Positions 12,254 to 22,946 of a stretch of DNA of 64,000 bases are shown in pieces. The stretch covers positions 62,001 to 126,000 of the forward strand of contig MCFE01000159.1 of the NCBI GenBank assembly GCA_002104905.1. The letters are read 5' to 3'. Positions within the stretch are counted from its first letter, which is position 1; each line of letters begins with the position of its first letter. The notes under the pieces are model-generated. The model worked only from the letters and a program-made list of their open reading frames with translations, ran no database searches and was not told the DNA's origin. Source of the stretch: Basidiobolus meristosporus CBS 931.73 (lineage: Eukaryota > Basidiobolomycota > Basidiobolomycetes > Basidiobolales > Basidiobolaceae). The translations under genes were made by a program, and so were the position numbers.

Positions 12254-12265
12254 TCACTCTCTGCA

Positions 12266-12727
12266 ATGTCTACTACTACTATTACTGGAATCTTTCCCTC
12301 TGCTGAAAAGTTGGATGGATATAACTACCAAGTGTGGAAGGTGAAGGTGAAGATGAAGATGCTGCTACAAGAAAGTGGCCTTTGGGATACTGTCATGGGA
12401 GAAGAATGCCCTCCTAAAAATGTGGGAGAGGAAGCCTTAAAGTAACAGAAGAAAGAACAAAGTGCCTTTAACTGCATTTGCCATAATGTTAAAGACAAAC
12501 TGCTAATTCAATGCTCAAGAGCAAAAACGGCAAAGAATGCCTGGAAGGCATTAGAAGACACCTACCAGTCATGTTCAGCTGCTAAGAAAATGTATCTGAG
12601 ATGAAAATTCCTTACTACAAAGATGCTGCCAGGAGAAGAAATGAAAAACCTGATTTAAAAAAATTACCCTGCTGGTGGATGAGATGGAATCTGTGGGCAT
12701 ACCAGCTACTGATGAGGAGGTGATAGT
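12266..12727 (+). pseudogene. Copia gag remnant (retrotran_gag/UBN2-like N-terminal part)
   Basis: Frame opens at ATG 12266 with the copia gag signature KLDGYNYQVWKVKVKMKMLL. An in-frame stop at about 12443 is followed by further recognisable gag (AWKALEDTYQ) in the same frame, with more stops. The remnant is cut off at 12728 by an LTR in the opposite orientation. It is non-functional as read. Confidence 0.85.
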
Positions 12728-13076
12728 TGTTGTAAGAGTCTTGGAGATATTGGAAGTGATTGGGAGGACAACTAGATTATGTGGTTTTCACTTGATGATT
12801 TATTGAATGTAAAAGTAGTATTTATACTTTTACATGGTCTTGGCATAACAAACATGTACAATAGACTAAGGAAGGTCCCAAGAACATGTGTGCAAAGTTT
12901 GGGGCTGTTTGGACAACTTTGAGAATTTTCATGTTCTGGGTACCTGGTATTTTGGTGAAAATATTCCAAGTAAATCCCAACAAGGATTTTGGTCAGTATT
13001 CTCTAGGATTTGAAGGTAATGATCTAATTGACTAAGTTCAGTGAATATTTAGGTGGAATTACAGATTTTTACAACA
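12728..13076 (-). repeat. Copia-type LTR, minus orientation (3' LTR of the pol relic)
   Basis: 349 bases with perfect 8-bp terminal inverted repeats TGTTGTAA/TTACAACA. It contains the TATA-like GTATAAATACT and AATAAA. In minus orientation a purine-rich tract (GAGTGGGAG, 13077-13085) lies immediately before it, as a 3' LTR requires. Near-identical by eye to the plus-strand LTR at 14645-14993. Confidence 0.9.
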
Positions 13077-15060
13077 CTCCCACTCAGCTAAATGTTTATA
13101 CTGACTAGTCCTAATTTTGACCTAAGATATTCAAACTTGTCTCTAGCTAATGGTTTGGTAAATATGTCTGCAATCATCTCTTCTGAACAACAGTAAACTA
13201 AGCTTACTAAGTTATTCTCTATAGCTTCACTAATGAAATGATGTCTAATATCTATGTGCTTAGTTCTACGATGAAAAGTTGGATTTCTACCTAATTGTAT
13301 ACATCCTTAGTTATCTTAAAATGAAGTAATAGGCGTTTTTTGACATAGGCCTAAATCTGTAAAAAGCTTTCTTGATCACATTGCTTGTTTGTAGCTTCAC
13401 AGGCTGTCATATACTCTGCCTCTCTGGTAGAAAGTGCTATGGTTGGTTGCTTTCTTGAATTCCTTGAAATTGCCCCTTTACAGTAATGAAAGGTGTATCC
13501 TGTGGTGGAACTTCTGTCTTCCAAACTCTGTCCCCAATCAGCATCAGAGTATCCCACAAGATCCTGTTCTGAGTCCTTATAAGTGCATTTTAAGCAGATA
13601 TCAGCAGTGCCTTTTAGGTATCAAAAAATCTGCTTAACTGCTGCAATATGATCAGATCCATAATTCTGATTATGTTGGCTGACAACTCCCACTGAATATG
13701 AGATATCTGGACGTGTTTCAAGCATTATATACATCAGACTGCTAACCATAGATTGATAAGGAAAGTCAGGGCTTTCAGATGACACCAAGCTCTCTTGATT
13801 TGGTTGTGTTTTGACCAAGTTTTAAGGTTTGTTTCCATTGGGGTAGCTGCTGGTTTACAGTCTTCCATTTGGTACTTCTTTAGTATATCTTGAATATATC
13901 TGGATTGGCTTAGGGTAATAGTCTGGGTACTTCTGTCTATGGAGAACTTAATCCCTAAGTAGTAACTGAGTTCTCCTAGATTGGGCATCTTGAACTCCTT
14001 GGATAGGCTGGCTTTAGTCACTTCCAATGTTTCTAGGTTATTGGTGGCTATAACAAGATCATCCACATATAGAGCTAATAGAACTGGATTTGCTCTATCT
14101 GGCTTATACTATATACTATAGTCAGCATTACTCCTTTTGAAACTCAAAGATTTCAAATAAGAATCAATCTTGCAATTCCAGGCTCATGGTGATTGTTTAA
14201 GACTGTATAGTGACTTTTCAAGCTTGCAGACCAAATGGGGGCTATCTTGGTCAACAAACCCATCAGGCTGGTCCATATACACGTCCTCATCAAGTTCTCC
14301 ATTCAAAAATGCAGCTTTTACATCCATTAGATGAATAAAAAACTTATATTTGGCTGCAATAGCCAATATTGATCTGATTGCATTAAACTTGGCCACCAGT
14401 GCAAAGGTCTCAGTATATTCAAGTCCTTTTATTTAAGAGTATACTTTGGCCACAAGTCCTGGGGCTATTTAGGGCCCCTTTTACAATCTGGGGTTCATCA
14501 ATATGGACTAAATCGGCATAGGCTAAGTTTGTACACTCATTGATATAGTAATTTGGGCTATTTCTTGTCTGATTGGATCTCCAGGCATTTGATACTGGAA
14601 TGATCACTTCTGGAATATTCCTGGGCACTGTTTTAGACTGAGCCTGTTGTAAAGATTTGGAATTCCACCTAAATATTCACCTAACTTAGTCACTTAGATC
14701 ATTACCTTCAAATCCTAGAGAATACTGACCAAAATCCTTGTTGGGATTTACTTGGAATATTTTCACCAAAATACCAGGTACCCAGAACATGAAAATTCTC
14801 AAAGTTGTCCAAACAGCCCAAAACTTTGCACACATGTTCTTGGGACTTTCCTTAGTCTATTGTACATGTTTGTTATGCCAAGACCATGTAAAAGTATAAA
14901 TACTACCTTTACATTCAATAAATCATCAAGTGAAAACCACATAATCTACTTGTCCTTCCAATCACTTCCAATATCTCCAAGACTCTTACAACAGTAGCCT
15001 GTGGAGCCTCTGAGGAGCAGTGTGGCTAGGAAAGCTTTTTAAAGACTTATGACATGGCCA
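13077..15060 (-). mobile_element. Ty1/copia pol relic: reverse transcriptase and RNase H, broken
   Basis: Read on the minus strand from about 15060 towards 13077. Order: pre-RT linker (TVPRNIPEV), RVT_2 start (KAAFLNGELDEDVYMDQPDGF, 14396-14184), active-site region with MDDLVIATNN at 14066, the LGI/YLGIKF block, DADWGQSLEDRSSTTGY with STREAEY (RNase H, 13557-13351), and the terminal RTKHIDIRHHF...ADIFTKPL segment near 13150-13260. Stops and frameshifts break it into at least five pieces. Gag, protease and integrase parts are absent. An extra LTR (14645-14993) interrupts the 5' side of this relic. Confidence 0.9.
14645..14993 (+). repeat. Copia-type solo LTR, plus orientation, inside pol relic
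   Basis: 349 bases, TGTTGTAA...TTACAACA ends. Minus-strand pol reading (…APQA / QSKTVPRN…) appears to continue on either side, so this is best read as an LTR inserted into the pol relic and reduced to a solo copy. AGCC is present near both flanks but not in perfect register, so the target duplication is unclear. Confidence 0.8.
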
Positions 15061-15065
15061 AAAGT

Positions 15066-15394
15066 GTTGTAATTATTGAGCTTTCACTTAAATGCTCATG
15101 TAACTTAGTAACATAGATCTTGTTCTGTGATTAGCCTTCTGTCCTCACCAAATTACCTGTTGGGATTCACTTGGAGTAATTTCACCAAATTGTCAGGTAC
15201 TTAGATTATGACCTTTCTCAGAGTTTTCCAAGAGACCCCAAGCTTTACACACATATTCTTGGAACCTTCCTTAACAAGCTCTGCATGTTTGTTTGACTTT
15301 CATCATCAAGAGTATAAATACAATACTTTTGATGAATAAATCTACAAGTGAATAACATGCAACTTCTCTAGTTCTCCACATCACTTCCAATGTT
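15066..15394 (+). repeat. Diverged copia-type LTR, plus orientation
   Basis: Begins TGTTGTAATT and follows the LTR consensus block by block (Thr-like TTGGGATTCACTTGGA, GAGTATAAATACA, AATAAATC), with many substitutions. The 3' tip is missing. It is clearly older than the 12.7 and 14.6 kb copies. Confidence 0.7.
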
Positions 15395-15621
15395 CAGGTT
15401 TTATTTACAATATGTTCCCCAAACATGTTATTTCTCAAAGCTTTCCAAACAGCCCCGTATTTGCACTTGAGACCTTCCTCAGCATGTTTCATATTCTTTT
15501 GTTGCCAAGACCATGTAAGAGTATAAATACTACTTGTATGCTCAATAAGTCATGAGGTGAGAACCATATCATCCACTTCTACTGCCAGTTGCTTGCAGTG
15601 TCTCCAAAACTCCTATAACAG
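15395..15621 (+). repeat. Partial diverged copia-type LTR, plus orientation
   Basis: Lacks about the first third. It matches the LTR interior from CCCCAAACATG through GAGTATAAATACT to the end CTCCTATAACA. Confidence 0.65.
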
Positions 15622-16200
15622 TCTATTTTTTGAGAGGTCTGAAGTACCTTACACAATAGATGCCATTGCTCACTAAGGCATCATCTTCTTCCTTCTTGTT
15701 GGGGCTTGATATTCTTCATTTTTCATCTAAAAGACCTTCATTTACAAAATTTAAAGTCAGATCCTCAGTTCTGGACTTGTGGGATGATACAAGGCCATGA
15801 AATCTCTCTGTCAAGCTATTCAGTGTTGTAAGAGGCTTGGGGATATTGGAAGTGACTGGGAGATAAGTAGATTATGGGGTTGTCACTTAATGATTTATTT
15901 AATGTAAAAGTAGTATTTATACTTTTACATGGTCTTGGCATAACAAACACAAAGAATAGACTTAGGAAGGTCCCAAGAGCATGTGTACAAAGTTTGTGGC
16001 TGTTTGAACAACTTACCTAATTTTCATGTTCTGGGTAAATATTCTAAGTAAATCCCAAGAAGGATTTTAGTCAGTATTCCCTGAGATTTGAAGGTAATGA
16101 TCTTAGTGACTAAGTTAGGTGAATATTTAGGTGGAATTACGAATTTTTACAACATTCAGGAGGGTAACTATCTCATCCACATCAGTGGTTTGAACTCCCA
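15622..16200 (-). pseudogene. Copia gag fragment interrupted by a solo LTR
   Basis: Minus-strand reading on the right side (…DEIVTLLN) continues across the LTR at 15824-16154 into SLTERFHGLVSSHKSRTEDL and NEGLLDEK, a typical gag segment (the ILL.SLP…ELTLE..…LLDE pattern). Removing the LTR and one copy of its 5-bp target duplication restores one continuous reading. Stops are present. Confidence 0.7.
15824..16154 (-). repeat. Copia-type solo LTR with 5-bp target duplication
   Basis: 331 bases, TGTTGTAA...TTACAACA ends, in minus orientation. The five bases on either side are TTCAG (15819-15823 and 16155-16159), a perfect target-site duplication. It sits inside a gag fragment. Confidence 0.9.
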
Positions 16201-17058
16201 CTGATTCCAATTAAGAACTTTAAGCATATATGCACAACTAGATGCAAGATTGCAATAGGAAGTTCTCACTTGTTGACAATGTCTTGAAAAGAAACACCCT
16301 AGACAATAGCTGTAACTTAGGAATTAGTTAGATGATGTCTTGAAATAAATAAATAAATGATCCAGATACTAAAGTAAGCAGTCTTGCTTTCATGCACAAA
16401 CATCCACACTGTAAGCAATGTCTTAGGTCTTTACCTATACTAAATATTTTTATATATCTATGTGCTTGTTTCTATCAAAGTGAGTGCATACCTAACACAT
16501 CAAAAAGTGGCCCAGATGTATAGGCAGCTTGAAGCCAGCCAGCTTGTATACCCCTGTTGGATCTGTGCCTGCCCTAGAGCAAGCATTTATACTACTTGAA
16601 GCGCATGCTTTATCTAACTAATGAAAAGCACCTTATTTCAATTTGCAAAGCTACCACTAGTCCATACCCTTTTCCAGCAGGATTCCGATTGTTTAGGCTC
16701 AAATTATAAGTATCCTTACTACATTTGGGCTTACTTTATTAACCTACAACTAAGCGGACTCAACACACCAATTGGGTAATATGTCTAAGCATTGATCGAT
16801 CTCAGATGGCTTCTTTGTTCTATTTAAGGACTAGTTTTAAGCCAGTGCAGAGGTTGTAGCTACTTGACACCATTTCCTCCTCTCATTGTTCCCCTCTGAT
16901 CTAAATCCTAGACCGAATATTCAATACAACTTGTATATGATTTTACTCAAATGAATATGATTTACGAATAATGCATCAAATATTACCACATCAACTTTAT
17001 TCAAAATCATTGTGATGCCAAGGTTTAGCATACAGCCAAGTGAAGTTAGAAATAGAGT
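16201..17058. other. AT-rich region, probable transposon remnant, no gene
   Basis: No open frame of note. The left part may be decayed gag; a TAAATAAATAAATGAT run lies near 16342. It ends at the 3' end of the Cys-rich gene. Confidence 0.4.
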
Positions 17059-17676
17059 CTAATGTGGTATCATGTCCGAGCCATACCCAGTCTCGTACCC
17101 ACCTTTTGGAACCGAAATGCCACCATAATTTCCGGCTGGTTCCTTATTCCCGGGAAATGCGCCATCCCCCATCCCAGATTCCCCTTCTATTTGTCTATCT
17201 CCTTTTCCACAAGTCGAGGTGCAGTAGTAGTATTCACTTTGACATAAGCGAATACAGAACGCGTCACCATCACACTTGGGTGTGCAACTGTGCTGATTTA
17301 TTGCGCACTCTCGGTGGTACTCGGCGCACTCCTTGCTCCCTGCACCTGGCATTGGACCCAGTTTTTGGAACGGTGAGTAACATTGTTTGAACTTATCATA
17401 GGCGGATCCCACATCCCCTCCTTCTCCACCAGGCCCTCCCTCTCCTTCAGAGTATCTATCACCTTTGCCGCAGGTTGAAAGGCATTTAAAGTGGTAGCCA
17501 TTGCACTTCGCGACACAGAAACTGTCCCCCTGGCACAAAGGCAAACAACTCTGATGGGCTAGCCCACAGCGATGATGAAAGGCTGCACACTCAGGAGTAT
17601 TTGCACCGGGTATTGGTGGTAACTTCTTTGCTAGTACGCCATTCAGAGCAATAAGGGCAACGAGTAACGCAAGCAT
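17059..17676 (-). CDS. Secreted protein with tandem duplicated eight-cysteine domain
   Basis: Single exon, 205 residues. The start is the ATG at 17676, which opens a signal peptide (MLALLVALIALNGVLA) and lies about 55 bases downstream of a TATA box; earlier in-frame ATGs are upstream of that TATA box and give no signal peptide. The mature protein holds two copies of one domain, each PG(A)..xxEC then cysteines spaced C-x6-C-x6-C-x3-C-x5-C-x3-C-x6-C-x3-C and closing CGKGDR. A Gly/Glu-rich linker with one extra cysteine separates them; the tail is Gly-rich. The copies agree in every cysteine but differ in many other positions. No known family was recognised. Small, secreted and Cys-rich suggests an apoplastic, wall or effector-like role; that is inference. 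Confidence 0.85.
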   Translation of the reverse strand: MLALLVALIALNGVLAKKLPPIPGANTPECAAFHHRCGLAHQSCLPLCQGDSFCVAKCNGYHFKCLSTCGKGDRYSEGEGGPGGEGGDVGSAYDKFKQCYSPFQKLGPMPGAGSKECAEYHRECAINQHSCTPKCDGDAFCIRLCQSEYYYCTSTCGKGDRQIEGESGMGDGAFPGNKEPAGNYGGISVPKGGYETGYGSDMIPH

Positions 17677-20000
17677 TGCGGAAGAGCAGCGGGAGATGTA
17701 CTGTACGTATTTGAAGGGACTATGACGATTATATACAAACCTGGATAGCGTTAGTCCAGCAGGAGTGAAACAGCTCAAGCGCCTTTGGAGTAAGCATCCG
17801 TTCACCAGACAAGCCCTGTATTGCATGAAACAAATCGACCGCATGGTTTGGACAATGCTGGAGATATGCTTGGTTGAGATATTTGCGGCTATAAACATGT
17901 TCCATCACAAAACCTCTTAGTGGATTGATTTCTATGTTCAACCAGACTGTACTCACCAATGTATAGTTTTATCACCCCGTGATCCTTCACGGGTGCTTTG
18001 CTCTTCCTTTAGCTCCCCTCTGACTACATAGGTGCCTTGCTATAATGAGTGAAAAATCGAATCATGAGTAGTAGAGGTATACATCCAAGACGGACTTTTC
18101 CTAATGATTTCAATTTGTAATATATGGCTAAAAGACCATTTTGTAACTTTGAGAGACCACTTTTAAGCGGACCTTGTTCACTAGAGGGTGTACGCCTGAA
18201 ACTAAGCTCTTGTATTGTAAGAGCGGTGGTCAATTCACCTTTCAGCATGTGACCTGGTTGGCGTACTATTTTCTTCGAAGCCCTCGATATGGCACGGATT
18301 TGCGCAGTGACCAATTGCCCATACGTACATGTTTAGAGATATATTGGCATCGATAGGACCGGAAATCAAACTTGTAGATGTGATGGAATAGGTAAAAAAC
18401 ACCTTGGTGTTTGGAAATAGCCCTAATCGCACTCAGAAGCTCCACTTTCGGCAACGGAGAACTGGTAGTATATTGTGCACGCTTAAGGTAAGTGGCAATA
18501 ACCATGTATTTCGGGAAATTTCCATCGCTTTGAGGCGAACTTCTATTGGAGAACAAATGCATAGAGCGGCTGATCCAAGAGCGAAGCTGGTGCATCATGG
18601 TCAAAACTCCAAATAATGCAAGAATAGTTGTTTGTTTCTAGTCTATTTTAAAACTAGTCATTAAACAGCCCGGCCAATCGATTTCGATCTATCTCCTGTC
18701 ACATGACGTGTTACATGAAACAACAGCCTAATCACTCAGCAACTGTTGTTTATTCAAATCCCTTCACTATACGTTGGGTACAGCTCTAATAGCCCGTAAC
18801 AAGGCCTCTTTACCTCTGAAGGCTATTCATTCAATAAGGCCACATCACTTTGCTTATTTGTAAGTCTGTGCAGGTCAGTGTTGAAACTAGACTGACCAAT
18901 AATATGACATCGCCAACAGGTGTATTTATAATCGGCCTTGTATAGCATATTTGGAACACACTTTGATTGTTGAGTATGTGATGCGCTAAGGCTAATGGCC
19001 TAATCCCCCCAGTAAATAAATGATGACTTGAACTTGCGTTTTGGCTTCATTAATATTTCGAGATGAAAAGATTCCCTTTGTGAACAGATTCAGCCTAGTC
19101 GGAAAAGCTTCAATTAAAGCGAATGGCTGGTATTGCGCCAAACTATGCATCTATCACCATTAGCCCCTAGGTTTACACTCGTTTCCAAGATTATCCGCAT
19201 AGTAGCTTCAATATGGCTCTGAAAAGGATCCAGCGGAAATATAGATTGAAAGGCGCGCTCTCCTAAACAATCCCGACATTCTTGGAAGCTCTGAATCCCA
19301 CTTTCTTGGCAGACTGCTCAGCCAAAAACTCAACTTCCTTGGAACACACTGGCCACTCAGCACACTCCAGGTATTTGAATTCAAGCCATGATTGCAAAAC
19401 TATATTCTTGAAATCGGTGACAATCACAGATCGACGCATGATCGGCTGCAGTTGTTGCATTCAATTTCGCGAGGTACGCCGGCCTGTCTAAGAGCTTGGC
19501 CTTGATCCTTCTTGGGTAGGACTACTGGGCAACCTGATCCGTGTTCTATCCTGCTGACATTTTCGTAATTTCATGCGTTGAGAAGCCCGCACCTGACTAA
19601 TAGACAGCATATGAAATGCAAGCCTACTGATGACCCCAAGCTATACACATTGCACTGCGATGATGCCTACAGTATTCCATTCGCAAGGCACTGTTGAGAG
19701 TAGAATCACCATTTCTTCGTCATTGACAGGCGTTAGATTTTGGAGATGGAAACTGATTCAAGCCCTATTGACATTATCCCACTCCTACACAAAAAGCTCG
19801 GATATCCAAGCAAGCTTGATGTTGAAAGATTTTTATTGGTCTAGATGCTGAGACCTATAGTACATATTTCCAGATATCCGGAACTTCTTTGGCAATAAGA
19901 AGTTCTACAGCTAGTGGGTTAAGGGGAATTTAGATCTATCATCGCATAACGGAATGTGAGACTAGGGCTACAAAGGACTCGTTCCTTGCGAAGCTTTAAC
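17677..20000. other. Intergenic region, no gene seen
   Basis: Apart from the TATA box above, 2.3 kb hold only short unconserved open frames on both strands. No RNA gene or repeat was recognised. Confidence 0.4.
17729..17736 (-). promoter_or_regulatory. TATA box of the Cys-rich secreted gene
   Basis: GTATATAA on the minus strand, 53-60 bases before the chosen ATG at 17676. It supports the choice of start. Confidence 0.55.
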
Positions 20001-22946
20001 TTATTGCTTCGACTGCAACTCGGCGATCCTGTTCAATGCCGAGCCAGCCTTGAACCACTCGATTTGATCTAAGCTCATGGTGTGCTGGCACTTGATCTCA
20101 ACTGGTTTATCATTCTCGTTCCTGCGCACCTTGAGTACAACGGGTTTACCGGCTTGAAGATCAGCAACACCTGAGGTATCGACAATGGCCCCACCGGACA
20201 AAAGATCATAGTCTGCTTCATTGACGAATGTGAGAGGTAGAATGCCCTGCTTCTTCAAGTTGGTTTCGTGAATTCTGGCAAATGACTTGGTGACAATCAA
20301 TGGGCATCCAAGATAACGTGGCTGCATGGCTGCGTGCTCACGAGCAGATCCCTCTCCGTAGTTATGCTACAATTACTCATATCAGTAATCAACTTCTCAC
20401 TTGGCAAGTTCAACAGTACATACATCAGCAACGACCATCCAAGATATTCCCTTGGCCTTGTAATCTCTGGCAACATCAGGAATACTTCCCTCCTGAATGA
20501 AATCGACCATTAATGAGGATTATTTTAACTAGTTGAGTGGTAAATTGTGCTTACTGTGCCGTCAGTGAGGTTATTCACAACATTCACTTGGTTGTTATCG
20601 GCGTTCAGAGCACCAATTAGTGTGTTGTTGGCGATATTCTCCAAATGGCCCTTATATTTAAGCCATGGTCCAGCAGCACTTTTCCAAAGGGATTAATTTT
20701 CGTCATAAGTAGGGCAATTCAGCAAATTCTTACCTGATATGATCTGTAGTGCACTTTCCTTTGACCTTTACCAACACTCTCAAGTCTTTGAATTCTTTAC
20801 CATCCCATGGAGAGAATGGTTCAAGTAGCTGCAAACGACTGGATTTAGGGTCGACGGTGATTTGCACGTTCTCATCACAGTCAGAATTGGGCTGGAAGGT
20901 GTCACGGCCTGTGTGCGGAGCATAAGTATATAATCTTCGTCATCATGATGCCCAAGCATGCAGTTACCTTGATCGAAACCTTCCTGTGGCAACTCATCTC
21001 CATATGGAGACTCTAGCTTAAATGCGTTTCCATCCTTGTCCAACAAGGAGTCAGTGGCAGGGTTGAAGGACAGGCGGCCAGCAAGGGTCATGGCGGTTAC
21101 AACCTTGAGGGTTAACAGGAGTATCAGCACTGGCTTCTGGAAAGACCTGGCAGTCGGTACTTACCTCTGGTGAGGCCAAGAAGTTCATGGTCTTAGGATT
21201 ACCGTCATTTCTACTACGGAAGTTTCTGTTGAAAGAGGTGACAATGGAATTCTCCTCATTTTGGTAATCGGTACGGTTCCATTGGCCAATGCAAGGCCCG
21301 CAAGCATTAGCTAGAACCTTGCCACCTACAGCTTCCAAAACATCAGTTTGGCCATCTCTTGCAATTGTTGCTCTAATCTGCTCGGATCCGGGGGTGACGA
21401 AGAAATCCGACTTGGCTTTGATTCCCTTCTCGATAGCCTGGCGAGCAATGGAAGCCACTCTCGACATGTCTTGGTAACTACTGTTTGTGCAACTTCCAAT
21501 CAAGCCCGCCTTGACCTCGTCTTTCCACCCGTTCTCTTTGATGGCTTCCTTGAACTTGGACAAGGGGAAGGATAGATCAGGAGTAAATGGACCATTGATA
21601 TGAGGCTCCAATTTGCTCAAGTCAACCTCAATCACCTTGTCGTAGTATCTTTCAGGGTCAGCATGGACTTCAGGGTCAGCTCTTAGCAAATTGTGCTGGG
21701 CAAGTGCCTGATCAGCGGCTTCAGCTACAGGTGCGCGACGTGTGGCACGTAGATAGCGGGCCATGCTTGGAGAATAGGGGAATACCGAGGTGGTAGCACC
21801 AATCTAATGCGAACAAGTTAGTGATCATCTCGTGAAGCCAACTCAGAATAAGAGTAACCTACTTCCGCACCCATGTTACAGATAGTGGCCATTCCGGTAC
21901 AAGAGAGAGATTCAGTTCCTTCTCCGAAATACTCCACAATATGGCCAGTGCCTCCCTTTGAAGAACAATATTAGATCGCCTTCCTAAATACCCATACACG
22001 CAACACTTACTCTGACTGTGAGTTGACCAGCCAAGTGCAAAATCACATCTTTGGGACTAGTCCAGGCATTCAACTTGCCGTTCAATTTAACACCGATAAC
22101 TTTAGGTGCCTTCAACTCCCAAGGGATGTCAGCCATAGCATCAACGGCATCAGCACCACCTACTCCGATAGCCAGCATGCCCAAACCTCCGGCATTTGGA
22201 GTATGGGAATCGGTACCCAACATCAGAATACCAGGGGCAGCATAATTTTCCAACACAATTTGATGGATGATGCCACTTCCGGGTTTCCAGAACTCAATTC
22301 CGTATTTCTTAGCAGCACTTTCGAGGAAATCAAAGATCTCCTTGTTGGTGACTAGTGCACTTTCGACATCTTTGTCGGCACCTTGAAAGGCCTCGATGAG
22401 ATGATCGCAATGAATAGAACTGGGTACGGCAGTAGTTTTCATTCCAGAGAGCATAAATTGCAGCAAGGCCATTTGTGCGGAAGCATCTATTTCATGTAAG
22501 TCAGCTACTAGCATATAATCAAACAGTCCAGTTAAACCCACCCTGCATTGCCACACGATCTAATATTAAGAAAAAATTAGCGCCAACCCCGCGAGTTGAA
22601 GTTCACAAAAAACCAACCTGGCTTTAGCTTCAAATAAGTCTCTCCCTTCTTTGGAACGCCCTCAGTTGGATCATTCAGATGCGAATAGAGGATCTTCTCT
22701 GCCAAAGTGAGCTTCTGTCCGTTGGAATTCTTACGGACTTGCTCCAAATTCTTTGTTAGTTTATCGTAGGCGGGCACCAAACGGGAACAATCCTTAGGAG
22801 TCGGTACTTTGACGTGGGTAGCCAAGTTACGAGCACCCTAGGTTCACAAGGGTAAAACAAGTTGATCAGTACGTGGCGGACTTGTTGGATGGTTCAAAGA
22901 CACTTACTCCTATGGAATTTCGAAGATTCAACAGCTTAACTACCAT
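20001..22946 (-). CDS. ACO1: Mitochondrial aconitate hydratase (aconitase)
   Basis: Interconverts citrate and isocitrate in the TCA cycle using a [4Fe-4S] cluster. Eleven exons can be joined in frame. The start ATG at 22946 opens a short amphipathic Arg/Lys/Leu presequence ([13 protein letters not shown]), split from the rest by the first intron and typical of a mitochondrial import signal. Family blocks appear in order: [94 protein letters not shown] and [14 protein letters not shown]. The cluster cysteines (one in SCTNS, two in CGPC) are all present, as are the active-site His/Asp/Ser/Arg motifs. One exon is only 17 bases (encodes DRVAM). There are no frame breaks. Gene identity is secure. 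Confidence 0.97.

Noticed and set aside
11635-16200. Intact copia element
   Set aside because: Gag and pol are broken by stops and frameshifts, lie in opposite orientations, and no protease or integrase is present.
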